Shown: piece by piece, positions 28,274 through 36,306 of the stretch
Numbering within the stretch: the stretch's first letter is position 1
Layout of the letters: each line of letters begins with the position of its first letter
Source of the DNA: Polyangium sp. 6x1
Lineage (GTDB): Bacteria > Myxococcota_A > Polyangia > Polyangiales > Polyangiaceae
NCBI RefSeq assembly: GCF_029946515.1
Contig: NZ_JARZHH010000089.1
Location: forward strand, 1-40,105
DNA length: 40,105 nt
Direction of reading: 5' to 3'
Translations under genes and position numbers: made by a program
Notes under the pieces: model-generated
What the model saw: the letters and a program-made list of their open reading frames with translations, nothing else
Database searches by the model: none
What the model was told of the DNA's origin: nothing

Positions 28274-29131
28274 TCAGGAAAAACCGTCGGCGCGGAGCTC
28301 GGCGACGAGCCCGTCGAGCTCCGCGCGGGGATCGCGGCAGGCGCGCTTGCGCTCGACCGTGTCCCCGTCGCTGTCCTGGATGCGGATCCGCAGCATGTTG
28401 AATTCGGTCCAGGCCGACCACGCGCGCCCGTCCGGGTGGCGCAGCGTGATCGCGGGCGGGGGCTCGCCGGGCGCGGGCGGAGGTTCGGCGGGCGCCGTGG
28501 CCTCGCCTTCCGCGCCCTCGTCCCACGTGGGGCGGGGGAGGACCTTTCCACGCGTACCGAGCGGAATCGGGGGCCGCGCCGAGACGCACCGCTTTCGCCA
28601 TTCGAACGGTTGGATCTCGATCCGCGTGTCGGAGCTCCCGTTCCACGTCCAGGGGACGCCGAACCGATCGAGCGCGTCGCAGATCTCCCGGCCGACGCCC
28701 TCGGTTGCGGGCCCGCCCTCGCGGGACCCATACGCGAGCATGAGCCCGCCGCCGTGCATGCCGCGTTCGGTGTCCTGCTGGTGGTAAAACACGTATCCGC
28801 GTGCGCCGGCCGCGGACATCGTGTCCCAGGCCTCGGCGTGTCCGCAGGTGCTACAGCAGGTGAAGTTCTGCGCGGTGAAGATCCCGCGCTTCGTGAGATC
28901 CTCGAAGGCCGCGTCGATGCGGTCGTTCGTGCTCACGTCCTTCCACCAGTGCTCCACGGACTCTGCCTCGGTCCATAACTTCGCCGCGTAGCCGCGCACC
29001 TTCGGGGCGACCGCGTCGTACTTCGGATCGGCGCACATCGCCTTCACCGAATCGAAGAGCTCCTTCTTCGTGGTCCCCGCGCGCACGAGGGTTTTTACGT
29101 GGTCGAAGATCCTGCCAGCATCGTCCGACAT
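28274..29131 (-). CDS. DUF6891 domain protein
   Basis: A 285-residue cytosolic protein. The domain shows FTCCSTCGHAEAWD, then RGYVFYHQQDTERG, an LMLAYGS strand, and VPWTWNGSSDTRIEIQPFEW near its end, as I recall for DUF6891. The first 70 residues are helical. The tail from about residue 195 is Pro-rich and then carries a separate short strand-rich segment (RAWSAWTEFNMLRIRIQD). Function is unknown; the CC-x-x-C cluster may bind a metal. A TACGAT ends 7 bases before the ATG, suggesting a leaderless transcript. It follows the phosphatase gene by 38 bases. Confidence 0.75.
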   Translation of the reverse strand: MSDDAGRIFDHVKTLVRAGTTKKELFDSVKAMCADPKYDAVAPKVRGYAAKLWTEAESVEHWWKDVSTNDRIDAAFEDLTKRGIFTAQNFTCCSTCGHAEAWDTMSAAGARGYVFYHQQDTERGMHGGGLMLAYGSREGGPATEGVGREICDALDRFGVPWTWNGSSDTRIEIQPFEWRKRCVSARPPIPLGTRGKVLPRPTWDEGAEGEATAPAEPPPAPGEPPPAITLRHPDGRAWSAWTEFNMLRIRIQDSDGDTVERKRACRDPRAELDGLVAELRADGFS

Positions 29132-29138
29132 GCAGGGG

Positions 29139-29144
29139 ATCGTA
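29139..29144 (-). promoter_or_regulatory. -10 hexamer of the DUF6891 gene
   Basis: On the minus strand TACGAT ends 7 bases before the ATG at 29131, with a weak TTCCAG 17 bases upstream and no ribosome binding site. It lies in the 38-base gap after the phosphatase gene. Confidence 0.35.
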
Positions 29145-29169
29145 CCCGCGCGGCGCGGATCCTGGAAGA

Positions 29170-30009
29170 TCAGGCGAGCGCGGCGAGGATGTGCGCGTGC
29201 AACTTGCCATTCGAGGCCACGCAATGGCCCGAGGCGACGGTCGGACGGCCCTCGAAATCGGTGAACCGCCCGCCGGCCTCCTCGACGAGGACGGCGAACG
29301 GGGCGATGTCCCATATCTTCACGCCCGCCTCGATCCACGCCTCGGCGCGGCCCGTGAGCACGAGCGCGCAGCCGGCGAGATCGCCGTAACAGCGGGCCTG
29401 CGCCGCGGCGAGCGCGAGGCGCGTCACGCGCTCGCCGAGGGGCGGGGCGAGCAGGCAGCGGGGCTCGCCGAGAGAGAGCGTCGCGTCCGCGAGGTCCGCG
29501 ATCCCCGAGACGGAGAGGCGCTCGGGCGGCTCGTCGCCCACGCGACGGAACGCGCCGAGGCCCCGGGCCGCCCAGTACGTCTCGCCGAGCGCCGGCAAGG
29601 CCATCGCGCCCGCCACGACGACGCCGCGATGCTCGAGGGCCACGAGCGGTCCCCAGAACGAGCCGCCGCGCGTGAAGCCACGCGTGCCGTCGAGCGGATC
29701 GACGATCCAGCGCGCCTCGGCGTCCGCGCCGTCGTGCGCGCCCGTCTCCTCGCCGAGCAGGGCGTGATCGGGGAAGCGCGCGCGGATGACGGCGAAGATG
29801 GCCGCCTCGGCGTCGCGATCCGCGGCCGTGACGGGCGTCCGGTCGGGCTTCGTCTCCACCCGCACGCGGTCGATGCTCGGGGGCCCAGCTCCGTCGAGCG
29901 GAGCTCGACCCCCGAACCCCCGCCGGAAATGCACGAGGCTCGCCGCGGCCGCGGCCTCCACCGCGGCCCGCGCCGTGGCGGCTGCTTGCTGGAGATCGAT
30001 CTCGCTCAT
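29170..30009 (-). CDS. Histidinol-phosphatase/inositol monophosphatase family protein
   Basis: A 279-residue Mg-dependent phosphatase of the IMPase superfamily, HisN-like. Metal-binding motifs are complete: GEE at 86-88, DPLDGT at 104-109 and WDIAP near residue 235. GFTRGGSFWG after DPLDGT is the HisN-type wording, so the likely reaction is histidinol phosphate to histidinol, though related substrates cannot be excluded. Between FRRGF and VETKPDRTPVT, where relatives run on directly, there are about 17 extra residues encoded largely by a 39-base palindrome. It starts 39 bases after pntB on the same strand and may share its transcript. Confidence 0.88.
   Translation of the reverse strand: MSEIDLQQAAATARAAVEAAAAASLVHFRRGFGGRAPLDGAGPPSIDRVRVETKPDRTPVTAADRDAEAAIFAVIRARFPDHALLGEETGAHDGADAEARWIVDPLDGTRGFTRGGSFWGPLVALEHRGVVVAGAMALPALGETYWAARGLGAFRRVGDEPPERLSVSGIADLADATLSLGEPRCLLAPPLGERVTRLALAAAQARCYGDLAGCALVLTGRAEAWIEAGVKIWDIAPFAVLVEEAGGRFTDFEGRPTVASGHCVASNGKLHAHILAALA
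29877..29915. repeat. 39-base palindrome inserted in frame in the phosphatase gene
   Basis: The element reads TCGGGGG, CCC, AGCTCCG, TCGAG, CGGAGCT, CGA, CCCCCGA. Both the outer 7-base and inner 7-base arms pair perfectly around a 3-by-3 internal loop. It is 13 codons long and lies where the phosphatase has extra residues. Confidence 0.75.
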
Positions 30010-30048
30010 GAGATACGCGCGTGGCTTTCGTGAATCGCGCGGCCTGTG

Positions 30049-31497
30049 TCAGGCCGCTTGTCGCTCGGCGTGCGAGGAGACCGCGTTGAGGAGCTTCTGC
30101 ACGCTGGCCTTGGCGTCGCCGAAGAGCATGAGCGTGTTGTCGAGGTAGCAGAGCGGGTTGTCGACGCCCGCGTAGCCCGCGGCCATGCCGCGCTTCAGCA
30201 TGATCACGCGCCCGGCCTTCCAGACCTCGAGCACGGGCATGCCGTAGATCGGGCTCGCCGGATCGTCGAGCGCGCTCGGGTTCACGATGTCGTTCGCGCC
30301 GATGACGACGACGACGTCGGTCTCCTCGAAGTCCTCGTTGATCTCCTCCATCTCCTTCACGGCCTCGTACGAGACGTTCGCCTCGGCGAGCAGCACGTTC
30401 ATGTGCCCGGGAAGGCGGCCCGCCACGGGGTGGATCGCGTAGCGCGCCTTCGTGCCGCGCCGCTCGAGCAGCGTCGTGATCTCCTTGACCGCGTGCTGCG
30501 CCTGCGCGACGGCCATGCCGTAGCCGGGCACGACGATCACGCTCTTGGCCCCGAGCAGGAGATCGGCCGCGCCGTCGATGTTCGTCTCGTTCACCTTCTT
30601 CGCCGGCTCGCCCTTCTTCGCCGCCGGCACCGCGCCGCCCTGCTCGCCGAAGCCCGCGAAGACCACGTTCCAGATGGAGCGGTTCATCGCCTTGCACATG
30701 ATGAAGCTCAGGATCGCGCCCGAGCTGCCGACGAGCGCGCCCGTCACGATGAGCAGATCGTTGCCGAGCATGAAGCCCGCCGCCGACGCGGCCCAGCCCG
30801 AGTAGCTGTTCAGGAGCGAGACGACGACGGGCATGTCGCCGCCGCCGATCGCGAGCACGAGGTGCGCGCCGAGCACGCTCGCGACACCCGTCGACGCGAG
30901 CAGGTAGGGCACGCGCACGTCCGCGCCGCCGCGGAAGGCGGCCACGGCGAGCGCGACACACCCGAGGACCATAGCGGCGTTCAGCAGGTGCCGGCCCGGG
31001 ATCACGAGCGGCTTCGATCCGATCGTGCCGCGCAGCTTGAGGAACGCGATGACCGAGCCGGTGAAGGTGATGGCACCGATGAACACGCCCGCGTGGATCT
31101 CCACGTGGTGCGCGACCTCCGGCGCCCCGCCTGCGCGCACGCCGTTCATCTCGCTGCCGATGCCCACGAGCGCCGCGGCCGCGCCGACGAAGCTGTGGAG
31201 CACCGCGACGAGCTCGGGCATGCTCGTCATGGCGACGCGCGCCGCGAGCACCGCGCCGATCACGGCGCCCACGCCGATCGACGCGCCGAGGAGGCCGAGA
31301 TCCGAGGGGCCGGCCGCGAGGGCCGCGTTGTCGGGCGCCACGACGGCGCCGAGCGTGACGGCGACCGCGAGCAGCATGCCGAGCGTGCCGAGGAGGTTGC
31401 CGCGACGTGCCGTCTGCTGCGCGCTGAGCCCGCGGAGGGACAGCACGAACAGGAGGCTCGCGACGAGGTAAGCGACGTTCACGAGGGTGATGCGCAT
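30049..31497 (-). CDS. pntB: NAD(P) transhydrogenase subunit beta
   Basis: A 482-residue subunit with about nine N-terminal transmembrane helices (start [20 protein letters not shown]) and a C-terminal NADP-binding domain III. The helices carry the family phrases [20 protein letters not shown] (with one Gly-Asp variation) and [20 protein letters not shown]. Domain III shows [13 protein letters not shown], then [18 protein letters not shown] and [13 protein letters not shown]. With PntA it couples proton entry to hydride transfer from NADH to NADP+, supplying NADPH. It begins 7 bases after pntA, so the pair is one operon. An Ala/Lys-rich linker (about 222-240) joins the membrane and NADP domains. 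Confidence 0.96.
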   Translation of the reverse strand: [482 protein letters not shown]

Positions 31498-31504
31498 CGG
31501 CCTC

Positions 31505-33178
31505 TCACTTGCGGAACATGCGCAGCATCCGCTGCGTCACGAGGAAACCACCGGCCACGTTGATCGACGCGAGCAAGACCGCGACGGCGCCGAGCAGGGC
31601 CGCGACGGGCGCGCCTCCGCCGCCGCCGTTCGCCGCGAGGAGCATGCCGCCGATCAGGATGATGCCGCTGATCGCGTTGGTGACGCTCATCAGCGGCGTG
31701 TGGAGCGCAGGCGTGACGTTCCAGACGAGGTGCCAGCCGACGACGCACGCGAGCAGGAAGACCGTCAGGTGTTGCACGAGCTCCTGGCTGCCGAAGAGGC
31801 CGACGGGCGTGAGGAACGCGAGCGCGAGCGCGGTGCCGATCCGCGCGGGCCACGGGCTCTCGGGCACCTCCGGCTTCGGCGCGTGCGCGGGCGGCTTCGG
31901 CGCCGGCGCAGGCGCGCCGCCCCGGATCTCGGGACGCGGCGGCGGCCACTTGAGCTCGCCCTCGAGCAGGACCAGCATCCCGCGCTGGATCTCGTCGTCG
32001 AGCGCGAGCTCCCACTTCGTCTTCTTGCCCATGATCTCGTCGAGCAGGTTGACGATCGTCATGGCGTAGAGCTCGCTCGCCTGGCGCGCCATGCGGCTCG
32101 TGAGATCCGTGTGTCCCACGATCGTCACGCCGTATCGCTCCACCGTGCGATCGCGCTCGGTGAGCGCGCAGTTGCCGCCTTGCTCGGCCGCGAGGTCCAC
32201 GATCACCGAGCCGCGGTGCATGCCCACGACCGCGCCCGACGTGATGAGCTCGGGCGCCTTTTTCCCGGGGATCAGCGCGGTCGTGATGACGATGTCGCTC
32301 GTGCGGCAGTGCTCCGCGATGAGCTGCTGCTCGGCCGCGAGGTACGCGTCGCTCACCTCCTTCGCGTAGCCGCCCTGGCCTTCGCCCGTCTCGCCCTGGA
32401 ACTCGAACGGGACGAACTCCGCGCCCATGCTCGTGACCTGCTCGCGCACGACGGGGCGCGTGTCGAACGCCTTCACCATCGCTCCGAGCGCGCGCGCGGC
32501 GCCGATCGCCGCGAGCCCCGCGACGCCCGCGCCGACGATGAAGACCTGCGCCGGCTTGATGCGCCCCGCGGCCGTCACCTGCCCGCCGAGCAGGCGCCCG
32601 TAGTGCGACGCTGCCTCGATCACGGCCCGGTAGCCGTTCACGTTCGCCATCGCGGAGAGCGCGTCGAGCTTCTGCGCGCGCGTGATGCGCGGGACCGCGT
32701 CCATCGCGAGCACCGTCGCCTTGCGCTTGGCGAGACGCTCGACGAGCTCCTTGTTCTGCGCGGGCCAGAGGAACGAGATGAGCTTCTGCCCGGCGCGCAG
32801 CTGATCGGCCTCGTGCTCGCCCGTCTCCGGGTGCGCCGCCGGCGGGCGGACCTTCGTGATCACGTCGGCCTCGCGGAACACGTCGGCCGCTTTCGGCACG
32901 ATCCGCGCACCCGCCTCGGCGTAGGCCGCGTCCTCGAACCCCGCGGACGCGCCGGCACCGCTCTCGACGATCACCGCGAGGCCCATCTTCGCGAGCCGCC
33001 CGACGGACGCTGGCGACGCCGCCACGCGCCGCTCGCGCGGCTCGATCTCCTTCAGGACGCCGATCGAGACCTTCGCCTCGCCTCCGGCGTCCTTCGCCGA
33101 ACCCCCTGGCTTCTGCGCTGCGCTCGCCGGCTCTGCGAGAGCCACGGCGTTCGCACCCGCCTTCACTTCTTCGACCAT
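31505..33178 (-). CDS. pntA: NAD(P) transhydrogenase subunit alpha
   Basis: A 557-residue subunit of the undivided kind, with the NAD-binding domain I and four C-terminal helices in one chain. The body begins at KVSIGVLKEIEPRERRVA; the domain I loop RAQKLDALSAMANVNGYRAV and the NAD site FIVGAGVAGLAAIGAARALG (about 213-232) are intact. A Pro/Ala-rich linker (about 425-450) leads to the membrane part. The first 36 residues are an Ala/Lys/Gly-rich extension not usual in the family; no better start is present inside. A TACACT lies 10 bases ahead of the ATG, so the leader is only a few bases. It is divergent from the spermidine-synthase-like gene. Confidence 0.94.
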   Translation of the reverse strand: MVEEVKAGANAVALAEPASAAQKPGGSAKDAGGEAKVSIGVLKEIEPRERRVAASPASVGRLAKMGLAVIVESGAGASAGFEDAAYAEAGARIVPKAADVFREADVITKVRPPAAHPETGEHEADQLRAGQKLISFLWPAQNKELVERLAKRKATVLAMDAVPRITRAQKLDALSAMANVNGYRAVIEAASHYGRLLGGQVTAAGRIKPAQVFIVGAGVAGLAAIGAARALGAMVKAFDTRPVVREQVTSMGAEFVPFEFQGETGEGQGGYAKEVSDAYLAAEQQLIAEHCRTSDIVITTALIPGKKAPELITSGAVVGMHRGSVIVDLAAEQGGNCALTERDRTVERYGVTIVGHTDLTSRMARQASELYAMTIVNLLDEIMGKKTKWELALDDEIQRGMLVLLEGELKWPPPRPEIRGGAPAPAPKPPAHAPKPEVPESPWPARIGTALALAFLTPVGLFGSQELVQHLTVFLLACVVGWHLVWNVTPALHTPLMSVTNAISGIILIGGMLLAANGGGGGAPVAALLGAVAVLLASINVAGGFLVTQRMLRMFRK

Positions 33179-33188
33179 TGCGGCGCGC

Positions 33189-33222
33189 AGTGTACGAGAA
33201 ATCGTCCGCGCCGGGGTAAACT
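33189..33222. promoter_or_regulatory. Compact divergent promoter of pntA and the spermidine-synthase-like gene
   Basis: Only 50 bases separate the two start codons. The minus strand has TACACT at 33189-33194, ending 10 bases before the pntA ATG. The plus strand has TAAACT at 33217-33222, ending 6 bases before the GTG at 33229. Each -35 region would overlap the other promoter, so the two may compete for polymerase. Confidence 0.45.
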
Positions 33223-33228
33223 CCGGGG

Positions 33229-33882
33229 GTGGCAGCCGTCGTTCGTGTCCTCGAAGAGGCCGGTCAGCGGCTCGTGTTGCGTGATCTCGGCACGCACCAC
33301 GAGCTCTTGCTCGGTCAAACTCCCATCCTTTCCAGCAAAGCCCTGGAAACCGAACGGGCGTTCGGCGCCCTCGCCGGGTCCGTCGCGAACGACCGTTCGC
33401 CCGAGACGATCCTGATCGGCGGGCTCGGGTTCGGCGCGACGCTCGCCGCGGCGCTCGCGGCCGTGGGCCCCGAGACGCGCGTGATCGTCGTGGAAAAACT
33501 TCGCGCCGTGGCCGAGATCGTGCGCGGCGAGCTTTCGCACGTGGCCCCGGGCGTGCTCGACGATCCGCGCGTCGAGCTCGTGCATGCCGACGTCGCCGAG
33601 GAGATCGGCCGTCGTTCGAACCTCGACGCCATCCTGCTCGACGTCGACAACGGCCCGGGCTGGGCGTCCTTCCGGACGAACGCGCGCATCTACACGCAGG
33701 CAGGACTGCGCCTCGCTTGGGACGCGCTCCGGCCCGGCGGCGCCTACGCCGTGTGGAGCGGCTATCCTGCCGACGCCTTCCTCGCCGAGCTCCGCAAGGC
33801 CGGCTTCGCGCCCTCGATCGTGCCGCTCCACGAGCGCGGCGTCGTGCGCGCGCGAGCGTACGTGGGGAGGCGGCCCGGTTGA
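33229..33882 (+). CDS. Spermidine-synthase-like methyltransferase-fold protein
   Basis: A 217-residue protein of the polyamine aminopropyltransferase fold without the usual N-terminal beta domain extension. It opens with a short strand region ending HHELLLGQTPILSS, then motif I ILIGGLGFGATLAAAL, the acidic end of strand 2 VIVVEKL, and DAILLDVDNGPGW in place of the catalytic DxxD region. True spermidine synthases are about 280 residues, so transferase activity on putrescine is doubtful; many such short relatives are of unknown function. The start is a GTG exactly 6 bases after a TAAACT, a probable leaderless message. Confidence 0.82.
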   Translation: MAAVVRVLEEAGQRLVLRDLGTHHELLLGQTPILSSKALETERAFGALAGSVANDRSPETILIGGLGFGATLAAALAAVGPETRVIVVEKLRAVAEIVRGELSHVAPGVLDDPRVELVHADVAEEIGRRSNLDAILLDVDNGPGWASFRTNARIYTQAGLRLAWDALRPGGAYAVWSGYPADAFLAELRKAGFAPSIVPLHERGVVRARAYVGRRPG

Positions 33883-34025
33883 CGGAGGGGAGGGGGAGCC
33901 GCGCGCCGCGTGCTGCCAGGCATAACGAGGCGCTGGCCAGCCGTTCGTCGATGGCACGTCGGGATTGGGAGACGGCGGAGCGTGAGCCGTATGGCAACGC
34001 TCGACAGCCATGTCCCGGACCGCTA

Positions 34026-34070
34026 TCCAAGAAAGCTCTGGTGTCCTGGATACCAGAACTTCCTTGGAGG
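34026..34070 (+). promoter_or_regulatory. Hairpin covering the ribosome binding site
   Basis: TCCAAGAAAGCTCTGG (34026-34041) and CCAGAACTTCCTTGGA (34053-34068) pair in 14 of 16 positions across an 11-base loop. The ribosome binding site GGAGG (34066-34070), 5 bases before the ATG at 34076, has three of its bases inside the right arm. Folded, the leader would hide the site. Confidence 0.55.
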
Positions 34071-34075
34071 CTTGT

Positions 34076-35404
34076 ATGCAGCGTTCTTTCCCCGTGATTC
34101 CCTCGACTCTCGGCGCGCTCGCAGTAGCGGGCGCCGTGACGCTCGTGCCGTCCACGGCCGCGGCGCTGGGCAGCGACGGCGCGCACGGCATGACGGTGGG
34201 CCTCACGCTGTCGTATTCGATCGGCGCACGAGCTGCGTTCGGCATTGGTGGGGACCTGCGGTACACGTACTACCAGGACGCACCGGATGGATTCCCGCAC
34301 AACTCGTTCGTCGGGCTCGGCGCTTTCTTTCAGGGCACGTATCTGATCGGCGGCGCGGGTCGCTTCGCGTTCGGCGCGCATGCGAACATGCTCACCAACG
34401 AGCTCTTCGAGCTCGACACGGAGTTCGGCGCCACGATCCGGACAAAGTCGACGGAGGGCGAGGAGCCCGGCGGCGTCGGGATCCACCTCGGCCTCGTACC
34501 GCTCTTCAACGCCATCGTCCTGGAGACGGGCCCCACGTTCCGGGGGAGCATCGCCGTCACGCAGGGGATGCAGAGCGAGTTCATCATCGGGGGCGACATC
34601 CGGGGGCCCGGGCCCTGCTTTTACTTCGATTGCTGGCAGGTGGTCTCGGGCCGCCCGCTGCGCCATGAGCCGAACGCGGAGGCGACGCTCGCGCCGCTGC
34701 TCGTCGGCCCGCCGGATCTCATGCGGCCGAGGACGAAGGGACGCGCCCTCTCGCGTGGCGCGCAAGAGCGGCTGCTCTCCCACTGGGCGCGCGCGACGAG
34801 CGCGGAATGCGCGTCGGTCCCGGCATTTCGCGCGCTCGCCCGCGACCTCGCACGCGCGGGCGCGCCGGCCGCCCTGGTCTCGCGCGCGCTCCTCTCCGCG
34901 AAGGAGGAGGCGACGCACACCGCGCTTTGCGCCGCGCTCGCGAACGAATGGTCGCCGGCGCGCCTCTCGCCCTTGCTCCCCTCCATTCCCGAGAGCACCG
35001 ATCGAGACCTCTCCTCGCTCCTCCGCAAGCTCGCCCTCGAATCGTTCTGGGACGGCTGCGTCGGCGAGGGCGCGGCAGCGGCCGAGGCGCGGCGCGCGCT
35101 GCGCGACACGACGGACGCGCCCACGCGCGCGGCGCTCTCCGTGATCGCCCGCGACGAGCAGGGCCACGCGGATCTCTCGGAGCGGATCGTCGCGTTTTGC
35201 CTCTCCGCCGGAGGCAAGCCGGTCCGCGACGCGCTGATGGAGAGCGTGGAGCGACGGCGCTCGATCGAGGAAGCGCGCCTCTCTGCGCATGCCGAGGTCG
35301 CGGCGGAGGACGCCGAAGCGCGCGTCTTCGGCGTGCCCGGCGAAGGCGTCGGGCGCATCGCCCGCGAAGAAGCGTTCGAGGCGAGCATGCGCCTCGTGGC
35401 TTGA
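34076..35404 (+). CDS. Fusion of beta-rich exported domain and ferritin-like di-iron domain
   Basis: A 442-residue protein. Residues 1-30 are a signal peptide (LGALAVAGAVTLVPSTAAA). Residues about 38-185 alternate strands with aromatic and Gly residues (GMTVGLTLSYSIGARAAFGI, GLGAFFQGTYLIGGAGRFAF) like a small outer-membrane beta-barrel, with a CFYFDC pair near 181-186. After a linker the last 210 residues are helical and ferritin-like: Glu244 in SAECASVPAF, EATH (278-281), Glu322 or Glu331, and EQGH (361-364), giving the two ExxH motifs and carboxylates of a di-iron site. Stand-alone ferritin-like domains of this type are common in myxobacteria; the fusion to a barrel-like part is unusual. 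The ATG has GGAGG 5 bases upstream; the longer frame from 34010 is rejected. Confidence 0.8.
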   Translation: MQRSFPVIPSTLGALAVAGAVTLVPSTAAALGSDGAHGMTVGLTLSYSIGARAAFGIGGDLRYTYYQDAPDGFPHNSFVGLGAFFQGTYLIGGAGRFAFGAHANMLTNELFELDTEFGATIRTKSTEGEEPGGVGIHLGLVPLFNAIVLETGPTFRGSIAVTQGMQSEFIIGGDIRGPGPCFYFDCWQVVSGRPLRHEPNAEATLAPLLVGPPDLMRPRTKGRALSRGAQERLLSHWARATSAECASVPAFRALARDLARAGAPAALVSRALLSAKEEATHTALCAALANEWSPARLSPLLPSIPESTDRDLSSLLRKLALESFWDGCVGEGAAAAEARRALRDTTDAPTRAALSVIARDEQGHADLSERIVAFCLSAGGKPVRDALMESVERRRSIEEARLSAHAEVAAEDAEARVFGVPGEGVGRIAREEAFEASMRLVA

Positions 35405-35406
35405 GC

Positions 35407-36078
35407 TCACGGATTTCCGGATCGGAACCGCACCTCCACCTGCTTCGCGCCGAGCGCCTTCGCCAGCGCCGAGAGCTGCTTCTCGGCCTGCGCCCGCGCG
35501 CGGCCCATCACGTCGGGCGTGCGCGCGGCGGCCTCGATCGCGCGCTGCGCTTGCCGACGCGCGCTCGCTTCGAGCTGCTCGTTTCGCTTCGCGAGGAGGT
35601 CCGTCGAGCGCGCGAACACGTACGTCCCGTCCTCGTCGAGCATCGCGGAGAACACCTCGGGCTCGGGCAGCTCGAGCCGCGCGACGCCGGTCTTCGGATC
35701 GAACGCCACGTCTTGTTCGCGCATCTTGCCGAGATCCACGCCGACGACTGCGCGCCCGACGGCGACGAGAAGGAGCGCGTCTTTCGCCTCGACGAGCCCG
35801 AAGAACGCGCTTTGCCGGTCGGTCAGATCGACGACCTTCTCCACGTGCACCTCGGCCGTCTCCAGCCGTGACACCTCGCGGATCGCGTGGAGCAGGGACG
35901 GCGTCGGCCGCTCCGTGATCACGTGATCCGGCGGCGGGGAGAGCAGCTTCGGGCCGAACACGACGAGCGCGACGACGAGCGTGGCGCCCACGACGTAGGC
36001 GACGATCCGATACGGAGCGAGCAGCGCGCGCAGGATCGCGAGGGGGCGGGGCGAGCGCTCGGACGAAGGATCGGGCAT
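35407..36078 (-). CDS. DUF4230 family membrane-anchored protein
   Basis: A 223-residue protein: short cytosolic tail, one helix (IVAYVVGATLVVALVVFG, about 22-40), then an exported domain with PTPSLLHAIREVSRLETAEV, a strand-rich centre (LLLVAVGRAVVGVDLGKM) and a C-terminal Ala/Arg-rich helix about 60 residues long followed by VEVRFR. This matches the DUF4230 layout, whose function is unknown. The frame is open to 36114, but the ATG at 36078 follows a TACACT by 7 bases and lacks a ribosome binding site, so the gene is probably leaderless. Its 3' end is 2 bases from the convergent ferritin fusion. Confidence 0.82.
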   Translation of the reverse strand: MPDPSSERSPRPLAILRALLAPYRIVAYVVGATLVVALVVFGPKLLSPPPDHVITERPTPSLLHAIREVSRLETAEVHVEKVVDLTDRQSAFFGLVEAKDALLLVAVGRAVVGVDLGKMREQDVAFDPKTGVARLELPEPEVFSAMLDEDGTYVFARSTDLLAKRNEQLEASARRQAQRAIEAAARTPDVMGRARAQAEKQLSALAKALGAKQVEVRFRSGNP

Positions 36079-36085
36079 GACGCGG

Positions 36086-36091
36086 AGTGTA
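36086..36091 (-). promoter_or_regulatory. -10 hexamer of the DUF4230 gene
   Basis: On the minus strand TACACT ends 7 bases before the ATG at 36078. No -35 match and no ribosome binding site were seen. Confidence 0.4.
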
Positions 36092-36194
36092 GCAGCGACG
36101 AAGGGCGGCTCCATTTCGCAATGCGTCGTGCCTTGCTCCGCTGGTCACACAACATTCCAAGGGAAGCACACGCCATCGAATCGTGCTTCGCGCG

Positions 36195-36227
36195 TTGACA
36201 GTCCATGAATTTCGCTATTCAATGGAC
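36195..36227 (+). promoter_or_regulatory. -35 and palindrome upstream of the SGNH hydrolase operon
   Basis: A consensus TTGACA (36195-36200) is followed at once by the inverted repeat GTCCATGAAT (36201-36210) and ATTCAATGGAC (36217-36227), which pair with a single extra base. The -10 is unclear (TATTCA at 36216 gives a 15-base spacer). The repeat would cover the promoter spacer and may be an operator. The leader to the ATG at 36307 is about 80 bases. Confidence 0.45.
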
Positions 36228-36306
36228 GCCGGCCCGTGGTTTCCCTTGTCCACGCGCCGATACCTTGTGATGACGATCCTTCGCGATCGTCGAGGAGAGG
36301 AATGTC

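Noticed and set aside
33179-36169. In-frame 5' extension of pntA by nearly 1000 residues
   Set aside because: The extension is antisense to the spermidine-synthase-like and ferritin fusion genes and has shadow composition; the transhydrogenase family begins near 33178.
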